From: Bacteroidia bacterium | GTDB lineage: Bacteria; Bacteroidota; Bacteroidia; Cytophagales; Cyclobacteriaceae | Length of the DNA stretch: 64,000 bases | Direction of reading: 5' to 3' | Assembly: GCA_030425425.1 (NCBI GenBank) | Contig: JAUIAO010000017.1 | Coordinates: forward strand, 1 to 64,000 | Part shown: positions 44,824 to 53,711 of the stretch, in pieces | How the letters are laid out: each line of letters begins with the position of its first letter | Numbering within the stretch: position 1 is the stretch's first letter | Position numbers and translations under genes: made by a program | The notes under the pieces: model-generated | What the model was told of the DNA's origin: nothing | The model's database searches: none | Seen by the model: the letters and a program-made list of their open reading frames with translations, nothing else

Positions 44824-46611
44824 TTACATTCTTTCGGGCACATCAATTCCCAACAATCCCATACCATGACGAATCACCTTAGCAACTGCTTGGGAGATAT
44901 TGATTCTGAATCTGACCAGGTTCTTATCGTCTTCATTGAAGATCGGCACGTCCTGGTAAAACCCATTGTAAGATTTTGCCAGATCATAAACGGCCTGAGC
45001 CACTAAAGCCGGAGAATAATCCTCAGCGGCCAATGCCACTGTCTTAGGATATTCCGTAAGTTTATGGATCAATTCCAGTTCTCTTTCCTTCAACTCTATG
45101 CCTACCGGTTCGAAACCAGATTGAATCTCCAAAGACTCGGCCCGTCGCATAATGGCCGAAATCCGGGCATGTGTGTACTGAATAAACGGACCGGTGTTGC
45201 CCTGGAATTCAATTGATTCCTGTGGATTAAAAAGCATCCGCTTCTTCGGATCTACTTTGAGCAGGAAGTATTTGAGTGCTCCAAGTCCTAGAGTTCTGTA
45301 AAGTTTGTTGGCTTCTTCCTCACTCAATCCTTCTATTTTGCCAAGCTCACGGGTCTGCTTCTCTGCCGTGTCAAACATTTCTTGCATGAGATCATCTGCA
45401 TCCACTACGGTGCCCTCTCGTGATTTCATCTTACCGGAAGGTAGATCCACCATGCCATAAGAAAGGTGATACAATCCATCCGCATATTCCCTACCCAGTT
45501 TATTCATGATCGAAAAGAGGACTTTGAAATGATAATCTTGCTCATTCCCGACCACATAAACAGACTTATCGAATGGAAAATCAGAGTGCTTGAGCTCACA
45601 CGTTCCAATATCCTGTGTGATATAAACCGAGGTGCCATCTCCACGCAAAACCAGCTTTTCATCCATCTTCTCAGAAGTCAAATCTGCCCACACAGAATTG
45701 TCATCTTTCTTATAAAAGACCTGCTTATCCAAACCTTCCTCAATGATATCCTTACCAAGCAGGTAAGTATCAGACTCATGGTAAATCTTATCAAATTCGA
45801 TCCCCATGGTTTTGTAAGACACATCAAATCCATCAAATACCCAACCATTCATCAGCTTCCAGAGTGCTACAGTCTCTTCATCGCCTTCCTCCCACTTCCT
45901 GAGCATTTGCTGCGCTTCCAGCATAGAAGGAGCTTTTTTCTTGGCCTCCTCGGCATCAGTACCCTGATGAATCAGACCTTCGATCTCTTTTTTATATTCC
46001 TGATCAAATTTCACATAGTATTTACCAATGAGGTGATCACCTTTCATTCCAGAAGAATCTGGAGTCTCTCCCTCACCGAATTTTTGATAAGCGAGCATGG
46101 ATTTGCAGATGTGAATCCCCCGGTCATTTACCAGGTTTACTTTCATCACGTCATTTCCTGCAGCTTTCAGGATTTTAGAAACGGAATCTCCCAAAAAGTT
46201 ATTTCGGAGGTGACCAAGGTGCAATGGTTTGTTGGTGTTTGGTGAGCTGAACTCCACCATCACTTTCTGACCATTGGATGGTAAATCACCGTAAGTGTCA
46301 TTGCTACTAATCTGCTGAAGCGCATTTAGCCACGCAGCATCTGCTATGGTCAGGTTGAGGAATCCCTTCACAACATTGTATCCAGATACCAGCTGAGTAT
46401 TCGCTTGCAAATACTCTCCGATGGCTTTTCCGGATTCTTCCGGCGACTTTCTGGTCACACGTAAATACGGAAACATGACGAACGTATGTGAGCCTTCAAA
46501 ATCCTTCCTTGTAGGCTGAAGCGAAAAGCTCTCCACATCTAAATCATGCTCAAATACCACTTTGAATGCGGCCGAAATCCCTTCCTTAAGTTCCTTTTCT
46601 ATAAAATCCAT
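44824..46611 (-). CDS. argS: Arginyl-tRNA synthetase
   Basis: 595 residues, class I synthetase, full length. The HIGH motif appears in NKPLHLGHLRNNFLGD and the KMSK-type loop in GKMKSREGTVVDADDL; the N-terminal Add-1 domain covers residues ~1-100 and the C-terminal DALR anticodon domain the last ~110, ending MGLLGIDVPERM. Loads arginine on tRNA-Arg. Single-gene or with menA downstream (75-nt gap). Confidence 0.97.
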   Translation of the reverse strand: MDFIEKELKEGISAAFKVVFEHDLDVESFSLQPTRKDFEGSHTFVMFPYLRVTRKSPEESGKAIGEYLQANTQLVSGYNVVKGFLNLTIADAAWLNALQQISSNDTYGDLPSNGQKVMVEFSSPNTNKPLHLGHLRNNFLGDSVSKILKAAGNDVMKVNLVNDRGIHICKSMLAYQKFGEGETPDSSGMKGDHLIGKYYVKFDQEYKKEIEGLIHQGTDAEEAKKKAPSMLEAQQMLRKWEEGDEETVALWKLMNGWVFDGFDVSYKTMGIEFDKIYHESDTYLLGKDIIEEGLDKQVFYKKDDNSVWADLTSEKMDEKLVLRGDGTSVYITQDIGTCELKHSDFPFDKSVYVVGNEQDYHFKVLFSIMNKLGREYADGLYHLSYGMVDLPSGKMKSREGTVVDADDLMQEMFDTAEKQTRELGKIEGLSEEEANKLYRTLGLGALKYFLLKVDPKKRMLFNPQESIEFQGNTGPFIQYTHARISAIMRRAESLEIQSGFEPVGIELKERELELIHKLTEYPKTVALAAEDYSPALVAQAVYDLAKSYNGFYQDVPIFNEDDKNLVRFRINISQAVAKVIRHGMGLLGIDVPERM

Positions 46612-46687
46612 TCAATTAAATTTCTGTATTCATCCACAAAGAAAGCTGAGAATAGAGTGAACTATGTGTGTTCTCAGTGGTTCATTT

Positions 46688-47623
46688 TCATTTTCGAGGC
46701 AAAAATACCTCAGCCATCATACATCTGGCACTTCCTCCTCCTAAACATTCTATGGTATCCAGCGAGCTATGCAAAATCCTTCCGTGATAACTAATCCGTG
46801 TCTTCTGCTGCTGATCCAGTGACTGATATGCGGATTCGGACATCACCACAAACTTGTCACCTTTTTTGTTTTTTACCTGCAACATATTGCCGGCAAATCG
46901 CTCCTTTTGTTCCTCAGTAATAAAAACCACTTCTTTTCCAGTGTTTTCGAAAGCTTTCAGCACCTTCTTCTTTTCTACCGGGGAGTCAATACTTTCATCA
47001 CAAATCACCGCAAAGCCCTCTCCCACACACATCATTACATTGGTATGATAGATTGGCAAACGCTGATCATTCACCGTCTGATTCGCCTGAAAAGCAACTA
47101 CCTCACAGCCTGTATGCATTTTAAAATCCTCAATCACATCCGGATGAGTTCGCTCTGATATGGCCGCATAAGCAATCTGGTTTTGCCGATCAAAAATCAA
47201 ACTTCCCGTACCTTCCAAAAACTTGTTCTCAGCTTCCCAATCGACAAAAGCACTGAGTTTCGTAATCTTGAATTGCTCACCCAACTTCTCAATCAGATCA
47301 TCTCTCCGCTCCAATCGACGGTTTTCTGCATACATAGGGTACATGATCACCTCGCCGCTTTCATGAAAACTCACCCAATTGTTTGGGAAAATTGAATCAG
47401 GGGTTTCAGGCTCTTTAGTGTCTTCAAATACCAGTACGTCAACCCCTTCTGCTCTTAGTTTTTCCACAAAATTATCAAACTCTTTCAATGCCTGAGTCTG
47501 AATTTGATCTTGCGACAAACCTTCCAGTGTCTTCTGATAGTAATTATTGACTGCAGTCTGCTCATTGCGATGAAAGGCCACCGGCCTGATCATCATCAGC
47601 GTATCGGTAATTTGTTCTTTCAT
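46688..47623 (-). CDS. ctlX: CtlX-type guanidino-group hydrolase
   Basis: About 311 residues from ATG 47623, chosen because it overlaps the previous stop by 4 nt (ATGA). MIRPVAFHRNEQTAVNNYY is the family opening; RVDWEAENKFLEGTGSL-type segment holds the acidic site, HPDVI..., and the catalytic Cys is in GGGSARCMMAEVF. CtlX proteins belong to the guanidine-modifying (amidinotransferase) superfamily and are linked to citrulline use. Forms a pair with the arginine-deiminase-like gene upstream. Confidence 0.9.
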   Translation of the reverse strand: MKEQITDTLMMIRPVAFHRNEQTAVNNYYQKTLEGLSQDQIQTQALKEFDNFVEKLRAEGVDVLVFEDTKEPETPDSIFPNNWVSFHESGEVIMYPMYAENRRLERRDDLIEKLGEQFKITKLSAFVDWEAENKFLEGTGSLIFDRQNQIAYAAISERTHPDVIEDFKMHTGCEVVAFQANQTVNDQRLPIYHTNVMMCVGEGFAVICDESIDSPVEKKKVLKAFENTGKEVVFITEEQKERFAGNMLQVKNKKGDKFVVMSESAYQSLDQQQKTRISYHGRILHSSLDTIECLGGGSARCMMAEVFLPRK

Positions 47624-48531
47624 TTTCTGATCAATGGTAAAGTAGAACAACGCAATAGCCCTTCCTGTTTGGCAATTTCCGCATAAGGAATTTCTTCTAC
47701 AGTGATTCCCTTAGATCTCATCCAGTCATTCAGTCGGGCGAACCCTTTCTCTGAAACCACCACATCTGGTGCTATGGAAAAGACATTGCTATTCATATCA
47801 TACATTTCACGCTTGGTGATGTGAAACAGGTTTTCTTCTCCAAATAAATCTACCAAAAACTGGTACTCCTGTTCGCTTCTGAATCCCTCTTTGTGAATGA
47901 TGGCTTTACCTTCTCCCACTGGCTGAAAACAGCAATCCAAATGCAAAGCATTATCCTCTGCCACCGTATTGGACTTGTTTAGATCAAATGCCACCACTTT
48001 TTTATGGGGAAAGAAATCCCTGAGAAATTCCACACCTTCAGGGTTCGTTCTGGCGGTGATGATATCCGGATAATCCTCTCCATAGTACGTACCTACGAAA
48101 ATGTACTCTCCATGCACCATCACATCTCCTCCTTCTATGTGTACTTCCTCTGGTGGTACTATTACTTTATCCTTTGGCACATCCCGAATCACATAGTCTA
48201 TTGCGTCAAGCTCTGGCAGGCGATTGGGCAAAATATTGGATTTGAAAAAGAAATCTTCGATTACAAATCCGATATCACGGGTGAAGATCTGATTGACTCC
48301 TTCTTTCAATTCCGGCCGGTAAACCTTCACTCCATGTTTTTCGAAGACCTGCGCGAAAGCGTCCATTTCGGCCACCATGGCTTCTTCAGTGGGATATGTT
48401 CCTGCTTTGATATGCTCCACAGATTTTGGGTCATAGGCATCTTCCAGCTTGGGCGTCCCTCCGAAACTCTCAGCTGTGCCCAGGATGACTGCCTGCAGCG
48501 AAGAAGTTTCATTTTGAACATTTAATTGCAT
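47620..48531 (-). CDS. Arginine deiminase/DDAH-family hydrolase
   Basis: 303 residues, guanidine-modifying beta/alpha propeller. VNQIFTRDIGFVI, EVHIEGGDVMVHG, ALHLDCCFQPVG and the C-terminal catalytic LLRCSTLPLIRK supply the Asp, Glu/Asp, His and Cys sites. Likely converts arginine or a methylarginine to citrulline. Translationally coupled to ctlX and divergent from arginine decarboxylase. The exact substrate is not fixed by the sequence. Confidence 0.87.
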   Translation of the reverse strand: MQLNVQNETSSLQAVILGTAESFGGTPKLEDAYDPKSVEHIKAGTYPTEEAMVAEMDAFAQVFEKHGVKVYRPELKEGVNQIFTRDIGFVIEDFFFKSNILPNRLPELDAIDYVIRDVPKDKVIVPPEEVHIEGGDVMVHGEYIFVGTYYGEDYPDIITARTNPEGVEFLRDFFPHKKVVAFDLNKSNTVAEDNALHLDCCFQPVGEGKAIIHKEGFRSEQEYQFLVDLFGEENLFHITKREMYDMNSNVFSIAPDVVVSEKGFARLNDWMRSKGITVEEIPYAEIAKQEGLLRCSTLPLIRK

Positions 48532-48559
48532 TTCTGATATAGGGTTTAATGTTGACGCG

Positions 48560-48567
48560 CAAAATTA
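48560..48567 (-). promoter_or_regulatory. -7 box of the deiminase/ctlX operon
   Basis: TAATTTTG on the minus strand matches TAnnTTTG and lies 28 nt before the ATG at 48531, in the gap divergent from speA. Confidence 0.4.
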
Positions 48568-48682
48568 GTTGATTCAATACATTCAGCCTGACTGAAATAA
48601 TTAATATTCTATTCTTATTAATTGAATGAATTTTATTGATTATTGTGTCTGAAATGTTTGATTGAGACGATTACGAAACTGC

Positions 48683-50077
48683 ATGAAAAGCTACAGCGAC
48701 TTAATAGAGCAAACCTTTTATTTTCCCACGGCGGAGTTTAAAGTAGAAAAGAACCAACTACAATTTCACGATGTGAACCTCATGGAGATCATCAAAGAAT
48801 ATGGCACTCCGCTCAAGCTCACTTACCTACCGAAGATTTCTGAGAACATTCAATACGCTAAAAAGATCTTTAATCAGGCGATTGAGAAACAAAAATATGA
48901 GGGCTCATATACTTATTGCTATTGCACCAAGTCCTCTCATTTTCAGTTTGTACTGGAAGAAGGGCTGAAAAATGACATCCATCTGGAAACATCGTCTGCT
49001 TATGACATTCCTATCATCAGACATCTTCATGCTTCGGGCCATTTCAGCAAGGAAAAGATGGTGGTTTGTAATGGTTATAAAAGACCCCTTTACAGACAAT
49101 ACATTTCTGATCTCATCAATGATGGATTTAAAAACACCATTCCTGTACTCGACAACCTGAATGAGATTGATTACTATCAGGAGCATGTGAATGGTGAGTT
49201 TAAGGTAGGAATCCGGATAGCTTCTGATGAAGAGCCCAATTTTGCTTTCTATACTTCCAGGCTGGGCATCAGGTACAATGATATAGTGAGTTTGTACAAT
49301 GACGCCATCAAAGACACGAATGCAAAGCTGAAAATGCTGCACTTCTTCATCAATACAGGCATCAAGGATACGGCCTATTACTGGAGTGAGCTGAGCAGAT
49401 TTATATATAAATATTGTGAATTAAAAAAGGTCTGTCCGGAACTAGACACTGTGGATATTGGTGGTGGTTTTCCAATCAAAAATTCACTTCATCACGAATA
49501 TGATTATGAATACATGGCTGAGCAGATCATTTCCAACATTCAGTGGATCTGCCAGAAAAATCATGTGCCAGTACCTAACATCGTGACAGAGTTTGGTTCT
49601 TTTACGGTGGGCGAAAGTGGAGCGTCTATTTATTCTGTGCTGGATCAAAAACTCCAAAACGATAAAGAGCTATGGTACATGATGGATGGCTCATTCATTA
49701 CTCATTTGCCGGATGTTTGGGGGCTGAACCACAAGTTCATTTTACTACCGGTCAATCATTGGGACAACATGTTTCACAGGGTGAACATCGGTGGGCTTAC
49801 CTGTGACAGTATGGATTATTATGATTCGGAAGCTCACATTGGTGAAGTCTTTTTACCAACCATCGAAAATGAAGAAACCCTGTACTTCGGATTCTTCCAT
49901 ACTGGAGCATATCAGGAGTCTCTGGGAGGATATGGAGGCATCCAGCATTGCCTGATTCCTGCACCCAAGCATGTCATCATTGACAAAAGTGAAGATGGAG
50001 AAATCACCTCGCGTCTTTTCGCTCCTGAGCAGGAAAGTGACCAAATGATGAAAATTTTAGGGTATTCTAAGGGGTAA
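48683..50077 (+). CDS. speA: Biosynthetic-type arginine decarboxylase
   Basis: About 464 residues from ATG 48683 (the frame opens earlier at a TTG). Fold-III PLP enzyme: the PLP lysine is in YCYCTKSSHFQFVL; DIGGGFPIKN, EFGSFTVGESGAS and the CDSMDYYD active-site motif follow. This short Bacteroidota form lacks the long insertions of proteobacterial SpeA. Makes agmatine from arginine, opening polyamine synthesis. Divergent from the deiminase pair and 80 nt before the mannosyltransferase gene. Confidence 0.92.
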   Translation: MKSYSDLIEQTFYFPTAEFKVEKNQLQFHDVNLMEIIKEYGTPLKLTYLPKISENIQYAKKIFNQAIEKQKYEGSYTYCYCTKSSHFQFVLEEGLKNDIHLETSSAYDIPIIRHLHASGHFSKEKMVVCNGYKRPLYRQYISDLINDGFKNTIPVLDNLNEIDYYQEHVNGEFKVGIRIASDEEPNFAFYTSRLGIRYNDIVSLYNDAIKDTNAKLKMLHFFINTGIKDTAYYWSELSRFIYKYCELKKVCPELDTVDIGGGFPIKNSLHHEYDYEYMAEQIISNIQWICQKNHVPVPNIVTEFGSFTVGESGASIYSVLDQKLQNDKELWYMMDGSFITHLPDVWGLNHKFILLPVNHWDNMFHRVNIGGLTCDSMDYYDSEAHIGEVFLPTIENEETLYFGFFHTGAYQESLGGYGGIQHCLIPAPKHVIIDKSEDGEITSRLFAPEQESDQMMKILGYSKG

Positions 50078-50156
50078 AGGCCTTACTTTTTGTTTATTTT
50101 GAAGAACTATTCTAATTCTAACCGGTTAGATAGTACTTAGGTAATTGTAAATACAG

Positions 50157-50909
50157 GTGCATAAAAATTTAGTAATCATACCAACCTATAACGAGGAGGA
50201 GAACATCCGCGATATCACAGCCGCTGTGATGAATCTTTCCGTTCCTTTTGAGCTATTGATCATCGATGATGGCTCTCCAGACGGCACTGCCGACATTATC
50301 AAAAACGAACTACAGCCTAAATACGAAAACAGACTGCACATAATCGAAAGAGAAGGTAAGCTGGGTCTGGGAACAGCATATATCCGTGGGTTTGAGTATG
50401 CACTGGAAAACGGATATGATTACGTATTTGAGATGGATGCCGACTTTTCACACAATCCCGAAGATCTTGTGAGACTCTATGGAGCATGCACCATAGACGG
50501 TGCGGATGTGGCGATTGGTTCGCGATACATCAAAGGCGTAAATGTGGTCAACTGGCCAATGGGCAGAGTACTGATGTCGTACTTCGCCAGCATCTATGTG
50601 AGACTGATCACGGGGATCCCTGTAATGGATACTACTGCCGGTTTCAAATGCTACCATCGCAGTGTGCTGGAAACCATCGACCCTGAAAAAATCAAATTCA
50701 TTGGCTATGCCTTCCAGATCGAAATGAAGTTTACGGCATGGAAGCATGGCTTTAAGATCGTGGAAGTGCCGATTATCTTCACAGAACGCGCCAAGGGCAG
50801 CTCCAAAATGTCCAAAGGCATCTTCAAAGAAGCCGTTTTCGGAGTGCTGCAGATGAAGATCATCAGTCTTTTCAGAAAGTACAAGCCCTATCAGCAGCTG
50901 GCTTCTTGA
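50157..50909 (+). CDS. Polyprenol-phosphate mannosyltransferase (GT2)
   Basis: 250 residues, starting at GTG (MHKNLVIIPTYNEEENI). GT-A motifs: DDGSPDGTADII and EMDADFSHNPEDL (DxD). Length and the VPIIFTERAKGSSKM end match polyprenol monophosphomannose synthase without extra membrane domain. Transfers mannose from GDP-mannose to a polyprenyl phosphate carrier for cell-envelope glycans. Possibly co-transcribed with speA. Confidence 0.92.
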   Translation: MHKNLVIIPTYNEEENIRDITAAVMNLSVPFELLIIDDGSPDGTADIIKNELQPKYENRLHIIEREGKLGLGTAYIRGFEYALENGYDYVFEMDADFSHNPEDLVRLYGACTIDGADVAIGSRYIKGVNVVNWPMGRVLMSYFASIYVRLITGIPVMDTTAGFKCYHRSVLETIDPEKIKFIGYAFQIEMKFTAWKHGFKIVEVPIIFTERAKGSSKMSKGIFKEAVFGVLQMKIISLFRKYKPYQQLAS

Positions 50910-51058
50910 TCATGATTATACTCCATTGAGGGCTCATCCTGATTTCAAAATCTTCTGAATTTTAAGTCTAGTTAAGCAATAACAATCAAACGATATATTA
51001 GAATGCTAAATTTCAAATGCATTTGGGATGGGCATTATTCATTATAGGTTTCGGTGGG

Positions 51059-51225
51059 ATCAAATCAGAGAAGAAACAAAAGACTGTCTGAGTTCGCCAT
51101 AGGCGGATGAGTTTCTTTTGTTTCCTGATTTGATTTTGCTGAAAGCGTATAGAAATGAATACGGCCCTAGATTTTTGCCTACTTTTCATCAATGGAAAAG
51201 TAGGAGCCTGTCCGGCTTCAGGACA
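51059..51225. repeat. Multi-hairpin palindromic repeat element
   Basis: A block of nested inverted repeats in the 433-bp gap after the mannosyltransferase gene: ATCAAATCAG (51059-51068) with CTGATTTGAT (51125-51134), GAAACAAAAGA (51073-51083) with TCTTTTGTTTC (51114-51124), then CCTACTTTTC (51178-51187) with GAAAAGTAGG (51195-51204), and TGTCC/GGACA (51209-51225). Looks like a REP- or MITE-type dispersed element; no protein-coding capacity is credible. Confidence 0.6.
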
Positions 51226-51342
51226 AAAGAGCACATCATCCACTTTAGCGTATAATCTAAAGTTATAAACCTATTAAAACCTATAAGCGATATGTGAGTT
51301 CAATTATTGTAGTAACAATCAATAACTGAAAACAAAACGCTT

Positions 51343-51741
51343 ATGAACTTTCATACACGCAAATGGATCAAACCAGAAGATCTCAACCCCAACAAATCAC
51401 TTTTCGGGGGACGACTACTGGCCTGGATAGATGAGGAGGCGGCACTCTACGCCATCATCCAGCTGGAAAATAAACATGTAGTAACGAAGTACATTTCTTC
51501 GATCAATTTCACATCAAGTGCCAAAGAAAATGACATCATAGAGATCGGAATAGAACCGGTAAAATTTGGGAAATCATCGCTGACACTGAAATGTGAAGTA
51601 CGCAATAAAATGACCAGAGAAACGATCATCACCATAGATGAAATAGTGATGGTCAATCTGGATGAAAACGGCAAACCAAAACCACACGGCAAGCATCAGA
51701 TCGAATATGTAAAAGACCGACTGGAAGCTGTGGAGGGCTAA
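51343..51741 (+). CDS. Hotdog-fold acyl-CoA thioesterase
   Basis: 132 residues, YciA/BFIT-type single hotdog. It opens RKWIKPEDLNPNKSLFGGRL with the catalytic Asp in LAWIDEEAALYA, then YISSINFTSSAKENDIIEI and LTLKCEVRNKMTRETI. Hydrolyses acyl-CoA esters in the cytoplasm. Its last 43 to 118 nt are repeated twice downstream. Stop and full length are intact. Confidence 0.9.
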   Translation: MNFHTRKWIKPEDLNPNKSLFGGRLLAWIDEEAALYAIIQLENKHVVTKYISSINFTSSAKENDIIEIGIEPVKFGKSSLTLKCEVRNKMTRETIITIDEIVMVNLDENGKPKPHGKHQIEYVKDRLEAVEG

Positions 51742-51873
51742 AATGAATGATTAATGCAAGTTTTGTGAGGACACAATCCTTGGTATAAAAAGTTTTGCCT
51801 GGTGTAAATACTGGTGTATTGCAATCATCTCGCTGCATCTCGTCCGTTGGTGAAAAACACCAACGGAGGCAAA

Positions 51874-51916
51874 GATCGAATATGTAAAAGACCGGCTGGA
51901 AGCTGTGGAGGGCTAA
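51874..51916 (+). pseudogene. Thioesterase 3'-end fragment 1
   Basis: 43 bp matching the last 43 bp of the thioesterase gene with one silent change (CGA to CGG), including the stop codon. No start; not a gene. Confidence 0.85.
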
Positions 51917-52049
51917 AATGAATGATTAATGCAAGTATTGTGAGGACACAATCCTTGGTATAAAAAGTTTTGCCTGGTGTAAATTCTGGTGTATTGGAAT
52001 CATCTTGCTGCATCTCGTCCGTTGGTGAAAAACACCAACGGAGGCAAAA

Positions 52050-52167
52050 GATCATCACCATAGATGAAATAGTGATGGTCAACCTGGATGAAAAAGGCAA
52101 ACCAAAACCACACGGCAAGCATCAGATCGAATATATAAAAGACCGACTGGAAGCTGTGGAGGGCTAA
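52050..52167 (+). pseudogene. Thioesterase 3'-end fragment 2
   Basis: 118 bp matching 51624-51741 with three differences (one silent, one Asn to Lys, one Val to Ile) and an intact frame to the stop. It lacks the catalytic half and any credible start. Confidence 0.85.
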
Positions 52168-52302
52168 AATGAATGATTAATGCAAGTTTTGTGAGGACAC
52201 AAACCTTGGTAATAAGCACCAATGGAGGCAAAGTTGTAATTTGTACTTACAGGAATCACCTTGATTGCCGAAAAGTGAGGACACCAATAGGCGAGCAGAA
52301 TT

Positions 52303-53406
52303 TTAGTCCCGTGACTGGTCAAATGCTATCAGTTCTCCGATGATTCTGTCGGAGACTGAAAAGGTGTTTTCGTCATAAGAATTGGTTCCAACCATGAACG
52401 CCCTATTGAGTTCAGGGGCGACCCAAACAATCACAAACCATATGGTATTGCTGCCAGAGTGATTCAGAGCCGTTCCTTTGGCCCATGACCTTTGAACCAC
52501 ACCCCATCCTGAAGCATATTGACCTACTGGATCGATCAAATAATCTAAGCGATCGCGATTCAAAATCGCTGGCTCACTCGCGGGTAGCTGTAAGGAGATA
52601 AATTTTGCCCAGTCACTAAAAGTGCTGTGTACTGTGCCTGCCGGGCCCAGTGCTTCTGAATTATCCGCCTGATATGCGTTCCAATTTCCATTATTACGCG
52701 CGTGTCCCCACGGCTGATCGATTACTCCGATTGTACCTGGAATTCCAAAACCTGCTGTAGACATTCCTAATTGATCAAATAATCGTTCTTGCATCAGCTC
52801 CTCCCAGGAAGTATTAGTGACCTTTTCAGCCATACTGCCCGCTATCATATAGCCAAGGTTGGAATAATGATACTCACCTGATGCAATCTGACTCGCCTCG
52901 GTGAGATTGTCTTTTATCATGGCCACTCTTCTTTCTTTGATTTCCAAATCCTGGAATAGCCACCAATCCTTGGCATTTGCCGGTACTCCGGCTCTGTGAG
53001 TCACAAGCTGATGAAGATTAATATCGTGAAAGTCTTCATGAATACTGTCCTGCAATTCCGGGAATACTTCAACTAAAGTAGTTTCCCATGTGATCAGGCC
53101 TTCTGCTACCAAAGTGGCTAGTAAGGTACTGGTCATAGCTTTGGTACAAGATCCTAAATGAATCAGGTCATTTACCGTAAGTGAGTCCGAAGAACCTACT
53201 TTTCGAATTCCCGCCGCTTCAATCGTTCTTACACCGCTATCATCTATAATTGCTGCTATCATTCCAGGAATGTCCTCCTCTGCTATTGTTTCAATCAATA
53301 AGTCTTCGATCTCATTATTGGTAGGGACTGGTGTGTTCTCAGTACCATCATCAGAGCAAGAAAAGAAAAGAAGGCCCAGGCATACGATTATTAAAGATTT
53401 TTTCAT
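52303..53406 (-). CDS. Lipoprotein serine hydrolase (class C beta-lactamase family)
   Basis: 367 residues. Lipobox in LLFFSCSDDG (Cys ~17). Serine-hydrolase motifs: SxxK as SCTKAMTS near residue 87, YxN as YSN in GEYHYSNLGY near residue 180, and HSGSN near residue 315. Resembles EstB/DD-peptidase-like enzymes rather than a proven beta-lactamase. Exported and probably anchored at a membrane. Faces the repeat array at its 3' end. Confidence 0.88.
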   Translation of the reverse strand: MKKSLIIVCLGLLFFSCSDDGTENTPVPTNNEIEDLLIETIAEEDIPGMIAAIIDDSGVRTIEAAGIRKVGSSDSLTVNDLIHLGSCTKAMTSTLLATLVAEGLITWETTLVEVFPELQDSIHEDFHDINLHQLVTHRAGVPANAKDWWLFQDLEIKERRVAMIKDNLTEASQIASGEYHYSNLGYMIAGSMAEKVTNTSWEELMQERLFDQLGMSTAGFGIPGTIGVIDQPWGHARNNGNWNAYQADNSEALGPAGTVHSTFSDWAKFISLQLPASEPAILNRDRLDYLIDPVGQYASGWGVVQRSWAKGTALNHSGSNTIWFVIVWVAPELNRAFMVGTNSYDENTFSVSDRIIGELIAFDQSRD

Positions 53407-53552
53407 TTTGGTATATTTTATCGCTAAAGCAAAGTATGAAAAGATGAATCTTCAATGCTGTTACTTTCACGCATTTTCATTCGAAGATTCGAATATAGCT
53501 AAAACCGGTAAGGGATGTTTTGTTTTGACTATGACCATCTCAGCACAAAGCG

Positions 53553-53711
53553 CTAGTTAAGCCAGCTGATGTCAAAATAATAGGTTGAGCCATTAGAACC
53601 TATGAGTAGCTCATCGTTTCCACTTTCCAAATCATAGACATGTATACCTTTTTCTGTGGCATAAAGTATTGCTTTAGATGCTGAATCCCAGCTTGGAAAA
53701 TAGGAAACTAC
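53553..53711 (-). pseudogene. Remnant of a TolB/PD40-type beta-propeller gene
   Basis: 53 codons open to a TAG stop with no start codon, beginning directly after the response-regulator stop and in the same frame. The reading contains FPSWDSASKAILYATEKG followed by IHVYDLESGNDELLIGSNGS, a propeller-blade pattern (PxWS...IxY) ending YFDISWLN. Appears to be the 3' end of a lost gene. Identity rests on short similarity only. Confidence 0.55.

Larger units (their letters stand above)
51699..52232 (+). repeat. Three tandem repeats of the thioesterase 3' end plus spacer
   Basis: Unit 1 is 51699-51873, unit 2 is 51874-52049 (period 175-176 bp), unit 3 is 52050-52232. Each begins at a GATC corresponding to a GATC inside the thioesterase gene, includes its stop codon, then a spacer with TTGTG/CACAA and CCGTTGGTG/CACCAACGG hairpins and ends GGAGGCAAA. 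Unit 3 starts further upstream in the gene (118 nt, matching 51624-51741) and has a shorter spacer. Confidence 0.9.

Noticed and set aside
45466-46245. 259-codon plus-strand frame opposite argS
   Set aside because: Long, but antisense to a complete argS with all motifs; no signal, domain or promoter of its own.
48327-48521. Minus-strand 64-codon frame within the deiminase-like gene
   Set aside because: Alternative-frame shadow of a well-supported gene.
51013-51243. 76-codon minus-strand frame
   Set aside because: It is made of the hairpin repeats and has no family pattern; better explained as palindromic DNA.
51825-52118. 97-codon minus-strand frame over the repeats
   Set aside because: Antisense shadow of the repeated thioesterase end; contains the same peptide twice because of the repeat.
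51970-52167. 65-codon plus-strand frame ending like the thioesterase
   Set aside because: It begins in the spacer and contains only the duplicated 3' end without catalytic residues, so it is a fragment.
51699-52232. CRISPR array
   Set aside because: Units are 175 bp and contain gene pieces with no short unique spacers or cas genes.
52303-53406. True class C beta-lactamase
   Set aside because: Motifs fit the broad serine-hydrolase family, but an N-terminal lipoprotein form of this kind is more often an esterase or peptidase; resistance cannot be claimed.
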